64,000 bases of DNA from Vibrio porteresiae DSM 19223 (GTDB lineage Bacteria; Pseudomonadota; Gammaproteobacteria; Enterobacterales; Vibrionaceae). The notes beneath the pieces were generated by a model that was not told the origin of the DNA, did not search any database, and saw only the letters and a program-made list of their open reading frames with translations. The DNA is taken from positions 310,001 through 374,000 of the forward strand of contig NZ_AP024895.1 in NCBI RefSeq assembly GCF_024347055.1, written 5' to 3'. Both the position numbers and the translations under genes were made by a program. Shown here one piece after another: positions 39,295 to 47,860 of this stretch (position 1 is its first letter; the number at the start of each line of letters is the position of its first letter).

Positions 39295-39771
39295 ATGAAA
39301 GGCGATCCAATCATTATTCAACATCTCAATAAAATTCTTGGCAATGAGCTTATTGCTATCAACCAATATTTCCTTCATGCCCGCATGTACAAAGACTGGG
39401 GGCTAAAACATCTTGCTGACAAGGAATATCACGAGTCTATTGACGAGATGAAGCATGCAGACCATATCATCGAGCGTATTCTCTTTCTAGAAGGGCTACC
39501 TAATCTTCAGGACCTCGGGAAATTGATGATTGGTGAAGATACCAAAGAAATGCTCGAGAGTGACCTTAAATTGGAAATGGCAGCGATTCCAGACCTACGT
39601 GATGCTATCGCTTACGCAGAAGATATTCGAGATTATGTCTCGCGAGATTTGTTCCAAGAGATTCTCGAAGACGAAGAAGAGCATGTTGATTGGCTGGAAA
39701 CTCAGCTTGGTTTAATCGATATGACAGGGTTGGAAAATTATCTTCAAGCACAATTTGTTGATGAAGATTAA
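39295..39771 (+). CDS. bfr: Bacterioferritin
   Basis: The 158-residue heme-containing iron-storage protein, which assembles into a 24-mer shell. The dinuclear ferroxidase ligands are all present: Glu18, Glu51, His54, Glu94, Glu127 and His130. Met52, the axial heme ligand, is also present, so this is a heme-binding Bfr and not a plain ferritin. ACTGGAGGG precedes the ATG. A terminator follows 22 bases after the stop. Confidence 0.97.
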   Translation: MKGDPIIIQHLNKILGNELIAINQYFLHARMYKDWGLKHLADKEYHESIDEMKHADHIIERILFLEGLPNLQDLGKLMIGEDTKEMLESDLKLEMAAIPDLRDAIAYAEDIRDYVSRDLFQEILEDEEEHVDWLETQLGLIDMTGLENYLQAQFVDED

Positions 39772-39793
39772 GAACATAGACTTTCTATTATTC

Positions 39794-39826
39794 AGCCCAG
39801 ACATGGATCTGGGCTTTGTCTTTTTT
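39794..39826 (+). terminator. Intrinsic terminator after bfr
   Basis: AGCCCAGA, a six-base loop and TCTGGGCT followed by TTGTCTTTTTT. Confidence 0.9.
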
Positions 39827-39851
39827 AAGCTTGCTCTACCTCACAATTCCC

Positions 39852-39880
39852 TTGCTTACTCCATAGCGATTCTGTACAAT
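39852..39880 (+). promoter_or_regulatory. Candidate promoter of the rpsF operon
   Basis: TTGCTT, 17 bases and TACAAT, about 100 bases before the rpsF start and after the bfr terminator. Confidence 0.6.
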
Positions 39881-39978
39881 TCGTGCTCCTTTATTCTCGG
39901 TCAATTATCATTCGTTCCTTGCTTCCTCTGGATGACCGGGCCAACTTGGGAAGCTGAATAATCCGTAAGGAGCAATAA

Positions 39979-40347
39979 ATGCGTCATTACGAAATCGTAT
40001 TCATGGTGCACCCAGATCAAAGCGAGCAAGTTGCTGGCATGATCGAACGTTACACTGGTTCTATCACTGAAGCAGGCGGTACTGTACATCGTCTAGAAGA
40101 TTGGGGTCGTCGTCAACTGGCTTACCCAATCAACAAACTGCACAAAGCTCACTACGTTCTTATGAACGTTGAAGCTGACCAAGCAGTAATCGATGAACTA
40201 GAAACTGCTTTCCGTTTCAACGATGCAGTTCTACGTAACATGATTATGCGTACTAAACACGCAGTTACTGAACCTTCAATCATGCTTAAAGCTAAAGAAG
40301 AGCGTACTAAGCGTGACGAAGTGAAATCAGAAGCTAACGCTGAGTAA
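39979..40347 (+). CDS. rpsF: 30S ribosomal protein S6
   Basis: A 122-residue S6 with the family's MRHYEIVFMVHPDQS start and GGTVHRLEDWGRRQLAYPI. S6 pairs with S18 (rpsR, 322 bases downstream) on the 30S platform. The tail is charged and ends in Glu-rich sequence. AAGGAG precedes the ATG. Confidence 0.98.
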   Translation: MRHYEIVFMVHPDQSEQVAGMIERYTGSITEAGGTVHRLEDWGRRQLAYPINKLHKAHYVLMNVEADQAVIDELETAFRFNDAVLRNMIMRTKHAVTEPSIMLKAKEERTKRDEVKSEANAE

Positions 40348-40375
40348 TTTCGTTGCTGACCATTCGAAATAAGAC

Positions 40376-40653
40376 GTGAATAACAATGTTACTCATATTC
40401 TGATTCGAACCACAGTTTGTTGAATGTTACCTATGGTCTCCTCGACTTGAGTACCATTCAACGAATGCAAAAAGTAAGCTGTATAGATAAGTTTCTTGTC
40501 GATGTAGTTTCACCAGTGGAAATGGTCATTAACTTAAACTCAGAATTTAGTACAAGGCTGTATCATCGAGATAAGTTGTTTTATGACTTATCTGACCCGC
40601 CAAATAAGCGCAAAAAATTGATGTTACATGCCCACAACATTACTCATATTTAG
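40376..40653 (+). pseudogene. priB: Probable decayed primosomal protein N (PriB)
   Basis: In relatives priB lies between rpsF and rpsR, and the gap here is of priB size (321 bases). No full-length frame exists. Pieces resembling PriB fall in three frames. A GTG at 40376 opens a 15-codon frame. A segment around 40440-40460 in a second frame reads LEYHST, like the family's LEHRS. From about 40465 a third frame gives SCIDKFLVDVV and ends KLMLHAHNITHI, very like the PriB C-terminus I recall (LVLHADNIxQI). An open frame of 78 codons starts at TTG 40417 without a ribosome-binding site and covers only the C-terminal part. PriB stabilises PriA at restarting forks. A truncated, fast-evolving protein cannot be excluded. 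Confidence 0.62.
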
Positions 40654-40668
40654 ATCAGGAGATAGCCC

Positions 40669-40896
40669 ATGGCTCGTTTCTTCCGTCGTCGTAAATTCTG
40701 CCGTTTTACTGCAGAAGGCGTACAAGAGATTGATTACAAAGACGTAGCAACTCTTAAGAACTACATCACTGAAGCTGGTAAAATCGTACCTAGCCGTATC
40801 ACTGGTACAAGCGCTAAATATCAGCGTCAGCTAGCTCGTGCAATCAAACGTGCTCGCTACCTAGCTCTGCTGCCTTACACTGACAAACATCAGTAA
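40669..40896 (+). CDS. rpsR: 30S ribosomal protein S18
   Basis: A 75-residue S18 with RRRKFCRFTAEGVQEIDYKD and the basic RQLARAIKRARYLALLPY end. CAGGAG lies before the ATG. It partners S6. Confidence 0.99.
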   Translation: MARFFRRRKFCRFTAEGVQEIDYKDVATLKNYITEAGKIVPSRITGTSAKYQRQLARAIKRARYLALLPYTDKHQ

Positions 40897-40929
40897 TCGG
40901 CACCGTTTATTAAGAAAGAGGATTAAGCA

Positions 40930-41379
40930 ATGCAAGTTATTCTACTTGATAAAATCGGTCACCTAGGTACCCTTGGCGATACAGTTAACGTTAAATCTGG
41001 TTACGCTCGTAACTTCCTTATCCCTCAAGGTAAGGCTGTTATGGCAACTAAAGCTAACGTTGAAATGTTCGAAACTCGTCGTGCTGAACTAGAAGCAAAA
41101 GTTGCTGAAGTTCTAGCATCTGCACAAGCTCGCGCTGACAAACTTAACGCTCTAGAAGCAGTAGTTATCGCTTCTAAAGCTGGTGACGAAGGCAAACTAT
41201 TCGGTTCTATCGGTACTCGTGACATCGCTGATGCGATCACTGCCGCTGGTGTTGAAGTTGCTAAGAGCGAAGTTCGTCTACCTGAAGGTGCTCTACGCAC
41301 AACTGGTGAATTTGAAATCCAAGTTCAACTTCACGCAGAAGTTTTCGCAGCTGTGAAACTTCAAGTTGTTGCTGAGTAA
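40930..41379 (+). CDS. rplI: 50S ribosomal protein L9
   Basis: A 149-residue L9: the N-terminal rRNA-binding domain (LLDKIGHLGTLGDTVNVKSG and GYARNFLIP), a long connecting helix, and the C-terminal domain containing GKLFGSIGTRDIADAI. GAGGA precedes the ATG. It closes the rpsF operon at a strong terminator. Confidence 0.99.
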   Translation: MQVILLDKIGHLGTLGDTVNVKSGYARNFLIPQGKAVMATKANVEMFETRRAELEAKVAEVLASAQARADKLNALEAVVIASKAGDEGKLFGSIGTRDIADAITAAGVEVAKSEVRLPEGALRTTGEFEIQVQLHAEVFAAVKLQVVAE

Positions 41380-41398
41380 TCTCTCGGTATTCTGACTT

Positions 41399-41432
41399 AA
41401 AAAAAACACCAGCTTCGGCTGGTGTTTTTTTA
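41399..41432. terminator. Bidirectional terminator between rplI and the DUF481 gene
   Basis: AAAAAACACCAGC, a TTCG loop and GCTGGTGTTTTTTT. It serves both convergent genes. Confidence 0.93.
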
Positions 41433-41449
41433 TGTCTGTTATCTGTTGC

Positions 41450-42232
41450 TCAAAATGATACGAGCACACTAACGGTAAATATGCCGTCGTGTTTAACCAA
41501 TCCATCCGGTACTTTGTCGTAGTACTGTAAGTTATGGCTTAACTTAAGAGCGATGTTATCGGTGATGTTGTTCGTTAACCCCACATCACTGGTATAAGTG
41601 GTGTTACTGTCACCGGTCACCACTGTAACGTCAGCATAGAAGTTGAGGTTTTTTCTAATTACCCATTCATTGCGAACATTGAAACGAATGATCGGCTCTT
41701 GAATTGTTTCGTCAAATACCACGTCGTTGGAGTCTATTTCATCCACGTTTGGCTCTTGGTAACGATAACCAGGACCTAATTCAAATTCCCAAGTGACCTT
41801 TTCAGTGTGCATCAATTGGTAACCCAAACCGGCTGAGAAAGTATAATCTTTAAAGTAGGCGGTATAGTTCGAATCCGTTCCTTTAAAACTGCTGTATAGG
41901 TAGTGTTTAGGTCCAAGCTTATAGTCACTTTGCAGCGAATAGTCCGATTTTCGTTTATCTTTATACGTTTCACGAACTAATTTATAGAGCTTCCATTGCC
42001 CTGTCGTTCGGTGACGACCTTCGGTGTAGCTGGCTTGCAGCAATGTATTGAGCGCTTCGGTATTGGTATTGCCAGAATGGGCTTGGTAGCCGAGTTCGAC
42101 CTGTCCTTCCCATGGTGACGGTACTTTTATGTCCTTACTTTCGGTCGCTTCGGTTTGGGGTTGGGCAGTGTCTTCGGCGCAAGCGATGCCAGAAAGCAAA
42201 ATACCAACACTAAAAAGCCAAAATTTGGACAC
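41450..42232 (-). CDS. DUF481-family (YdiY-like) outer-membrane beta barrel
   Basis: A 260-residue protein with a signal peptide (VSKFWLFSVGILLSGIACA, cut before ED) and a C-terminal barrel of alternating strands ending in VSVLVSF, with a terminal Phe as in outer-membrane proteins. The segment WEGQVELGYQAHSGNTNT is the typical start of DUF481, named in E. coli as YdiY, an acid- or salt-inducible protein. I choose the GTG with an AGAGG site six bases upstream; the longer frame would put 22 non-signal residues in front. Function unknown. It is divergent from dnaB. Confidence 0.85.
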   Translation of the reverse strand: MSKFWLFSVGILLSGIACAEDTAQPQTEATESKDIKVPSPWEGQVELGYQAHSGNTNTEALNTLLQASYTEGRHRTTGQWKLYKLVRETYKDKRKSDYSLQSDYKLGPKHYLYSSFKGTDSNYTAYFKDYTFSAGLGYQLMHTEKVTWEFELGPGYRYQEPNVDEIDSNDVVFDETIQEPIIRFNVRNEWVIRKNLNFYADVTVVTGDSNTTYTSDVGLTNNITDNIALKLSHNLQYYDKVPDGLVKHDGIFTVSVLVSF

Positions 42233-42351
42233 TAAGAACCTCTGATATTCGTGTTTAACTAAGAGAATGATAGGGTTTGTATGGTGAATATTAGTCAAGC
42301 CTAGGTTAATTCTGCCTGAGAACCCACAAACTTCTGATCGGGTAATTACAA

Positions 42352-42372
42352 ATTATCTAATACCGCTATAAT
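42352..42372 (+). promoter_or_regulatory. Candidate promoter upstream of dnaB
   Basis: TATAAT at 42367-42372 lies inside the inverted repeat CCGCT-ATAATA-AGCGG. The best -35 (TTACAA region) has only a 15-base spacer. The -10 is convincing and the -35 is not. Confidence 0.4.
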
Positions 42373-42404
42373 AAGCGGTCATTAAAGCGTTACAGAGTGA
42401 AGTC

Positions 42405-43811
42405 ATGGCTGAACCACGAACTGAAAATCGAAACCGTAAACCATCTGATGCACAAGTTGATGCTATCAAAGTACCACCGCATTCTATTGAGGCAGAACAG
42501 TCTGTCATCGGTGGTTTGTTGTTGGACAATGAACGTTGGGATACTGTCTCTGAGCGAGTGGTAACACAAGACTTCTACAGTCGCCCTCATCGCCTGATTT
42601 TTGATGCGGTGAAATCTATCCTAGAAAATAGCGACCCCCTAGATCTTATTACGCTTTCTGAGTTTTTGGAACAAAGAGAGCAACTTGATGATGTGGGTGG
42701 TTTTGCCTATCTTGCCGATCTAGCTAAGAATACGCCAAGTGCGGCAAACATCAATGCTTATGCTGAGATTGTGGCAGAGCGTGCTTTGGTTCGTAACTTG
42801 ATTGGTGTAGCAAATGAAATCGCTGATGCGGGTTACGATCCTCAGGGGCGCTCCTCAGAAGATTTGCTGGATATGGCGGAAAGCAAAGTGTTTGCTATTG
42901 CTGAAGCACGCACTTCAGAAAACGAAGGTCCACAAAGCGTTGATACTATTCTTAATAAGACGCTAGAGCGCATCGAACTGTTGTATAAAATGCCACAGGA
43001 TGGTGTGACAGGTGTCGATACTGGGTTTACTGATCTAAATAAGAAGACCGCAGGTTTACAAGGTTCAGATTTGGTGATTGTGGCGGCTCGTCCTTCTATG
43101 GGTAAAACCACATTTGCCATGAACTTATGTGAAAATGCAGCCATGTCTCAAGATAAGCCAGTACTTATCTTTTCTCTAGAGATGCCAGCGGATCAGTTAA
43201 TGATGCGTATGTTGGCGTCGTTGGCTCGTGTGGATCAGACTCGTATTCGTACCGGGCAGTTAGATGATGAGGATTGGGCGCGAATCTCTTCTACTATGGG
43301 TTTACTCATGGAGAAGAAAAACATGTTTATTGATGACAGTTCAGGTTTGACTCCAACCGAAGTTCGTTCTCGTGCGCGTCGTATTGCACGTGAACATGGC
43401 GGTTTATCCATGATCATGGTCGACTATTTGCAGTTGATGCGTGTACCGTCTTTAGTCGATAACCGCACACTTGAAATCGCAGAAATATCGCGTTCATTGA
43501 AAGCATTAGCGAAAGAGTTGAATGTGCCTGTTGTGGCGCTATCTCAGTTGAACCGTTCCTTGGAGCAACGTGCAGATAAACGCCCTGTAAACTCGGATCT
43601 GCGTGAATCTGGCTCTATCGAACAAGATGCCGACTTAATCATGTTTATCTACCGTGACGAGGTATATCACCCTGACAGCGCTTTAAAAGGGACGGCTGAA
43701 ATCATCATTGGTAAGCAACGTAACGGTCCTATTGGTTCGGTGCGTCTTACTTTCCAAGGTCAATTCTCCCGCTTCGATAATTATGCTGGACCAGCATTCG
43801 ATGATGAGTAG
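42405..43811 (+). CDS. dnaB: Replicative DNA helicase DnaB
   Basis: The 468-residue hexameric helicase that unwinds DNA at the replication fork. N-terminal domain (about 20-125) starting PHSIEAEQSVIGGLLLDN; linker helix; RecA-like domain with Walker A ARPSMGKTTFAMN, Walker B MIMVDYLQLM and the DLRESGSIEQDAD arginine-finger region. No intein is present. It runs into alr, which starts five bases after the stop. Confidence 0.98.
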   Translation: MAEPRTENRNRKPSDAQVDAIKVPPHSIEAEQSVIGGLLLDNERWDTVSERVVTQDFYSRPHRLIFDAVKSILENSDPLDLITLSEFLEQREQLDDVGGFAYLADLAKNTPSAANINAYAEIVAERALVRNLIGVANEIADAGYDPQGRSSEDLLDMAESKVFAIAEARTSENEGPQSVDTILNKTLERIELLYKMPQDGVTGVDTGFTDLNKKTAGLQGSDLVIVAARPSMGKTTFAMNLCENAAMSQDKPVLIFSLEMPADQLMMRMLASLARVDQTRIRTGQLDDEDWARISSTMGLLMEKKNMFIDDSSGLTPTEVRSRARRIAREHGGLSMIMVDYLQLMRVPSLVDNRTLEIAEISRSLKALAKELNVPVVALSQLNRSLEQRADKRPVNSDLRESGSIEQDADLIMFIYRDEVYHPDSALKGTAEIIIGKQRNGPIGSVRLTFQGQFSRFDNYAGPAFDDE

Positions 43812-43815
43812 TACT

Positions 43816-44910
43816 ATGCAATACAAACAGGCGGCCACAGCGCACATTGATTTAGATGCGCTGCAATTTAATTTGGGCAAAATTAAGCAACAGGCTCCTA
43901 ACAGTAAGATCATGGCTGTCGTAAAAGCGAACGGTTATGGTCATGGATTAAGAGATATTGCCCAAAATGCGAATGTCGATGCCTTTGGTGTCGCACGAAT
44001 TGAAGAAGCATTACAGCTAAGAGCATGTGGTATTGTAAAACCGATTCTGTTGCTCGAAGGTTTCTATTCTCCGGTTGATCTTCCGGTTCTTACCACTAAC
44101 AACATTCAAACAGTCGTTCACTGTGTTGAGCAGTTGGAAGCTTTAGAGCAAGCAGAGTTGGAGCACCCCGTATCAGTCTGGTTAAAGATTGATAGTGGTA
44201 TGCATCGTCTTGGGGTTAGACCCGAGCAATACCCTGACTTTGTTCGCCGTTTGAAAGCCTGTCCGAATGTTGTTAAACCACTGCGTTATATCAGCCATTT
44301 TGCTTGTGCTGATGAACTCGATAATTCAATGACAACTGAGCAGATTTCACTGTTTCGTCAATTGACGGATGATGAACAAGGTGAGCGCTCTATGGCGGCA
44401 TCGGCTGGATTATTGGCTTGGCCAGAAAGTCAATTTGATTGGGTTCGTCCGGGAATAATCATGTACGGTGTTTCTCCATTCGTTGAGAAAAATGCTGCTG
44501 ATATGGGGTATCGCCCAGTGATGACTTTGAAGTCACATTTGATTGCGGTCAGTGATGTAAAAGCGGGAGAGTCCATTGGTTACGGTACGATTTGGACTAG
44601 CCAACGTGATACACGCATTGGTGTCATTGCGATTGGTTATGGTGATGGTTACCCAAGAACGGCTCCAAGTGGTACACCTGTGGTAGTCAATGGACGTGTT
44701 GTCCCTATCGCAGGGCGCGTTTCAATGGATATGCTGACGGTGGATCTTGGTCCAGATGCTCAAGATAAAGTCGGTGATGAAGCGATTTTATGGGGTGAGC
44801 AGTTACCAGTTGAGGTTGTCGCTTCTCATATTGGTACGCTAGGTTATGAACTCGTAACCAAACTTACCGCACGAGTTTCAATGTCTTACCATAATAAAGC
44901 AGGCCAATAG
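43816..44910 (+). CDS. alr: Alanine racemase
   Basis: A 364-residue PLP enzyme that makes D-alanine for peptidoglycan. Lys37 in VVKANGYGHG binds PLP; the second catalytic residue, Tyr, is in SIGYGTIW. IDSGMHRLGV, VRPGIIMYG and GYGDGYPR fit the family. The longer open frame begins inside dnaB; the homologous start is this ATG, giving MQYKQAATAHIDLDAL. The stop codon sits in the loop of the terminator hairpin. Confidence 0.96.
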   Translation: MQYKQAATAHIDLDALQFNLGKIKQQAPNSKIMAVVKANGYGHGLRDIAQNANVDAFGVARIEEALQLRACGIVKPILLLEGFYSPVDLPVLTTNNIQTVVHCVEQLEALEQAELEHPVSVWLKIDSGMHRLGVRPEQYPDFVRRLKACPNVVKPLRYISHFACADELDNSMTTEQISLFRQLTDDEQGERSMAASAGLLAWPESQFDWVRPGIIMYGVSPFVEKNAADMGYRPVMTLKSHLIAVSDVKAGESIGYGTIWTSQRDTRIGVIAIGYGDGYPRTAPSGTPVVVNGRVVPIAGRVSMDMLTVDLGPDAQDKVGDEAILWGEQLPVEVVASHIGTLGYELVTKLTARVSMSYHNKAGQ

Positions 44911-44924
44911 GCCTGCTTTATTCA
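44893..44924. terminator. Bidirectional terminator overlapping the end of alr
   Basis: TAAAGCAGGCC, an AATA loop and GGCCTGCTTTA: 11 perfect pairs. The alr stop TAG occupies the end of the loop and first stem base, so the last alr codons are part of the hairpin. The convergent yjbQ gene ends 12 bases later and shares it. Confidence 0.85.
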
Positions 44925-45341
44925 TTCTCCTTGGAGAGTCGCGATAAGACGTCTTTGACCGCCTAAGTCTCGATGCTCCCCAAGGTAAATGCCTTGCCAT
45001 GTACCTAAAGCTAATTTTCCGTGATGGATAGGGATGGTCACACTGGATCCCAGTAGTGATGCTTTAATATGAGCGGGCATGTCATCGTCACCTTCATAGG
45101 TATGCTGAAAGTAAGACGCTCTTTCAGGTACGACGTGATTAAAGTAGCGCTCCATATCACCACGCACGGTAGGGTCAGCATTCTCATTGATGGTGAGACT
45201 TGCCGATGTATGTTGGATAAATAGATGCAGTAATCCAACCGAGATCTTCTTTAGATCAGGCAGTTGCTGTTCGATATCGCGCGTAATTAAGTGAAATCCA
45301 CGAGGATAAGCGGGTAGCAGGATAGTGTGCTGTTGCCACAT
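44922..45341 (-). CDS. yjbQ: YjbQ family protein (UPF0047)
   Basis: A 139-residue protein of the widespread YjbQ/UPF0047 family. Conserved pieces are LLHLFIQHTSASLTINENADP, VPERASYFQHTYEGDDDMPAHIK shared in part, and LGTWQGIYLGEHR, with the usual conserved His and Asp residues. Some homologues show weak thiamine-phosphate synthase activity, but the physiological role is not established. It is convergent to alr and divergent from pgi. Confidence 0.9.
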   Translation of the reverse strand: MWQQHTILLPAYPRGFHLITRDIEQQLPDLKKISVGLLHLFIQHTSASLTINENADPTVRGDMERYFNHVVPERASYFQHTYEGDDDMPAHIKASLLGSSVTIPIHHGKLALGTWQGIYLGEHRDLGGQRRLIATLQGE

Positions 45342-45607
45342 GGTGAGCTCTCCGTAGGCTATTGTTTGTTCGACAGTATAGCGTTATGGTGGGCGGGGAG
45401 CGATTGCAATATAATGGACCGATTCCTATGGGTTACTGACTTAACTCAATGTGGAGACGAGGGAGCTAAGTCATACTCGGTGGTCGAAAACGTATTACTA
45501 AGCTGTGACCTTTTAGATCACGGTATTTTTTCTTTTTTTAATCGGGGATTCCCAAAGTAGCTTGCTACCGAAGGAATAAGACCAACTGCTATATCGGGAT
45601 AGATACC

Positions 45608-47260
45608 ATGCTAAAAAATATCAATCCAACGCAAACTGAAGCTTGGAAAGCGTTGACTGCGCATTTTGAAACTGCGCAAGACATGAACTTAAAAACATTG
45701 TTTGCTGAAGACAGTGAACGCTTTGCAAAATTCTCAGCTAGCTTCGGTTCTGATCTGCTAGTGGATTATTCAAAAAACCTTATCAACGAAGAAACGATGC
45801 AGCACTTGTTTGCTCTTGCAAACGAAATTGATATTAAAAGTGCTATTAAAGCGATGTTCAGCGGCGAAAAAATTAACCGTACTGAAGATCGTGCTGTTCT
45901 TCACACTGCACTTCGTAACCGTAGTAATTCTCCAGTGTTTGTTGACGGGCAAGATGTGATGCCAGCAGTCAACGCTGTGCTTGAAAAGATGAAGTCTTTT
46001 TCTGAACGCGTTATTTCTGGTGAGTGGAAAGGTTTTACTGGTAAGGCAATCACTGACGTAGTGAATATCGGTATCGGTGGTTCAGACTTAGGTCCTTACA
46101 TGGTGACTGAAGCGCTCGTGCCTTTCAAAAACCATCTAACCATGCATTTCGTTTCTAACGTCGACGGTACTCATATTGCTGAAACGTTGAAAGGTGTTGA
46201 TCCAGAAACCACATTGTTCTTGGTTGCTTCAAAAACATTTACCACTCAAGAAACGATGACGAATGCGCATACTGCTCGTGATTGGTTCTTGAAAGCAGCA
46301 GGTGATGAAGCTCATGTGGCAAAACACTTTGCCGCTCTATCTACCAACGGTAAAGCAGTTGCTGAATTCGGTATCGATACAGCAAACATGTTTGAGTTCT
46401 GGGATTGGGTTGGTGGCCGTTACTCTCTATGGTCTGCAATTGGTCTATCTATCATTCTTTCAATTGGTTTTGACAACTATGTTGAGTTACTAACGGGTGC
46501 ACACGAAATTGATAAGCACTTTGTGGAAACTCCACTTGAGCAGAATATTCCAGTGATCTTGGCTCTGATTGGTATTTGGTACAACAATTTCCACGGTGCT
46601 GAAACTGAAGCTATCCTACCTTACGATCAATACATGCATCGTTTCCCTGCTTACTTCCAACAAGGTAACATGGAATCAAACGGTAAATTCGTTGATCGCA
46701 ACGGTAACGCTGTGACTTACCAAACCGGTCCAATCATTTGGGGTGAGCCTGGTACTAACGGTCAACACGCTTTCTATCAGTTGATCCACCAAGGTACTAA
46801 AATGATCCCTTGTGACTTTATCGCTCCAGCGAAAACTCACAACCCAACTGGCGATCACCATCAAAAACTGATGTCTAACTTCTTCGCTCAAACAGAAGCG
46901 TTAGCCTTTGGTAAATCTGCAGAAACTGTTCGTGCTGAATTGGTGAAAGCAGGTAAATCAGAAGAAGAGATCGCGGCACTAGTTCCTTTCAAAGTCTTTG
47001 AAGGCAACCGTCCAACCAACTCTATTTTGGTTAAAGAGATCACTCCTCGTTCACTAGGTAACCTAATTGCGATTTACGAACATAAGATCTTTGTTCAAGG
47101 CGTCATTTGGAACATCTTTACCTTTGACCAGTGGGGTGTTGAGCTAGGTAAACAACTAGCTAACCAAATCCTGCCAGAATTGGTTGATGGCAGCAAAGTA
47201 GCCTCTCACGATAGCTCTACTAATGGTTTGATTAACGCGTTTAAACAACTGCGAGCTTAA
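45608..47260 (+). CDS. pgi: Glucose-6-phosphate isomerase
   Basis: A 550-residue glycolytic enzyme interconverting glucose-6-phosphate and fructose-6-phosphate. Signatures: NIGIGGSDLGPYM, SKTFTTQETM, WVGGRYSLWSAIGL and the catalytic Glu/His region FPAYFQQGNMESNGK. Length is standard. The 266-base upstream region divides it from yjbQ and contains a long T-rich leader (45526-45540) after a weak hairpin. A terminator follows the stop. Confidence 0.99.
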   Translation: MLKNINPTQTEAWKALTAHFETAQDMNLKTLFAEDSERFAKFSASFGSDLLVDYSKNLINEETMQHLFALANEIDIKSAIKAMFSGEKINRTEDRAVLHTALRNRSNSPVFVDGQDVMPAVNAVLEKMKSFSERVISGEWKGFTGKAITDVVNIGIGGSDLGPYMVTEALVPFKNHLTMHFVSNVDGTHIAETLKGVDPETTLFLVASKTFTTQETMTNAHTARDWFLKAAGDEAHVAKHFAALSTNGKAVAEFGIDTANMFEFWDWVGGRYSLWSAIGLSIILSIGFDNYVELLTGAHEIDKHFVETPLEQNIPVILALIGIWYNNFHGAETEAILPYDQYMHRFPAYFQQGNMESNGKFVDRNGNAVTYQTGPIIWGEPGTNGQHAFYQLIHQGTKMIPCDFIAPAKTHNPTGDHHQKLMSNFFAQTEALAFGKSAETVRAELVKAGKSEEEIAALVPFKVFEGNRPTNSILVKEITPRSLGNLIAIYEHKIFVQGVIWNIFTFDQWGVELGKQLANQILPELVDGSKVASHDSSTNGLINAFKQLRA

Positions 47261-47263
47261 GAT

Positions 47264-47297
47264 AATAAGAGCCCAACTATGTGGGCTCTTATTACAA
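47264..47297 (+). terminator. Intrinsic terminator after pgi
   Basis: AATAAGAGCCCA, a six-base loop and TGGGCTCTTATT, three bases after the stop. The T-tract is short. Confidence 0.8.
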
Positions 47298-47311
47298 TTC
47301 ATACAGAACCA

Positions 47312-47349
47312 ATAAAAAAGCTGATGGTCGGTGCCATCAGCTTTTTTGA
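47312..47349 (-). terminator. Intrinsic terminator after cheX
   Basis: On the reverse strand: AAAAAAGCTGATGG, a six-base loop and CCATCAGCTTTTTT. It is symmetrical enough to act in both directions between pgi and cheX. Confidence 0.88.
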
Positions 47350-47373
47350 TTCTAACAAAGGGGATGAAGAGCG

Positions 47374-47835
47374 TTATTCAAAACAGATTTCAATAAACGC
47401 ATTACCCCATTGAGATGCGAACGGCATCAGGATAATTGAGCCTTCGCACTTATGACGAATCGTATGACCTCTTCCTGATACCACAACTGGGGTTGCCATA
47501 TCAAAATCGAATCCACTTTCGGCCAAAATACGCTTCGCGCCACCCGTTACCATGTTGGTGATTTCACCCACCATGTCGGTCACTTCTTCATTAATGCTGC
47601 TAGGGCGTTCACCTAACATGTTTTGCATAATTTCAAAGGCTAAGCTTTCGTCAAAGGTAATCGACATAGAGCCTCTGGTTTGAGGGCCAACCATGCCTAT
47701 CAGTCCGGAGATATCTCCCCGAGCGATCTCATCTTTCTTCAGACGAGGTTTTTGTGGCTTCAATTCTAGGGAAGCCATAGTTTTTAGCACATTCATTAAT
47801 GAAGCTAAAAACGGGTTCACAAATTCAGCTCGCAT
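47374..47835 (-). CDS. cheX: CheX-family chemotaxis phosphatase
   Basis: A 153-residue CheX/CheC-type protein. Such phosphatases remove phosphate from CheY-P or similar receiver domains. The catalytic helix motif E-x-x-N is present in MVGEITNMVTGGAK, and GSMSITFDESLAFEIMQNML fits the family. There is one active helix, as in CheX. No chemotaxis genes lie nearby, so its receiver partner is elsewhere. It is followed upstream by zur on the same strand with a 25-base gap, so the two may be co-transcribed, zur first. Confidence 0.88.
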   Translation of the reverse strand: MRAEFVNPFLASLMNVLKTMASLELKPQKPRLKKDEIARGDISGLIGMVGPQTRGSMSITFDESLAFEIMQNMLGERPSSINEEVTDMVGEITNMVTGGAKRILAESGFDFDMATPVVVSGRGHTIRHKCEGSIILMPFASQWGNAFIEICFE

Positions 47836-47860
47836 AACCTTCTTCTATTCGTTTAATCCA

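Noticed and set aside
39755..39961. 68-codon open frame between bfr and rpsF
   Set aside because: It overlaps the end of bfr and contains a terminator and the rpsF promoter.
40417..40653. 78-codon open frame between rpsF and rpsR as a new gene
   Set aside because: TTG start without a ribosome-binding site, and the C-terminus matches PriB; better explained as the remnant of priB.
45327..45560. 77-codon open frame between yjbQ and pgi
   Set aside because: No ribosome-binding site, overlaps the yjbQ start, and reads through a T-rich leader.
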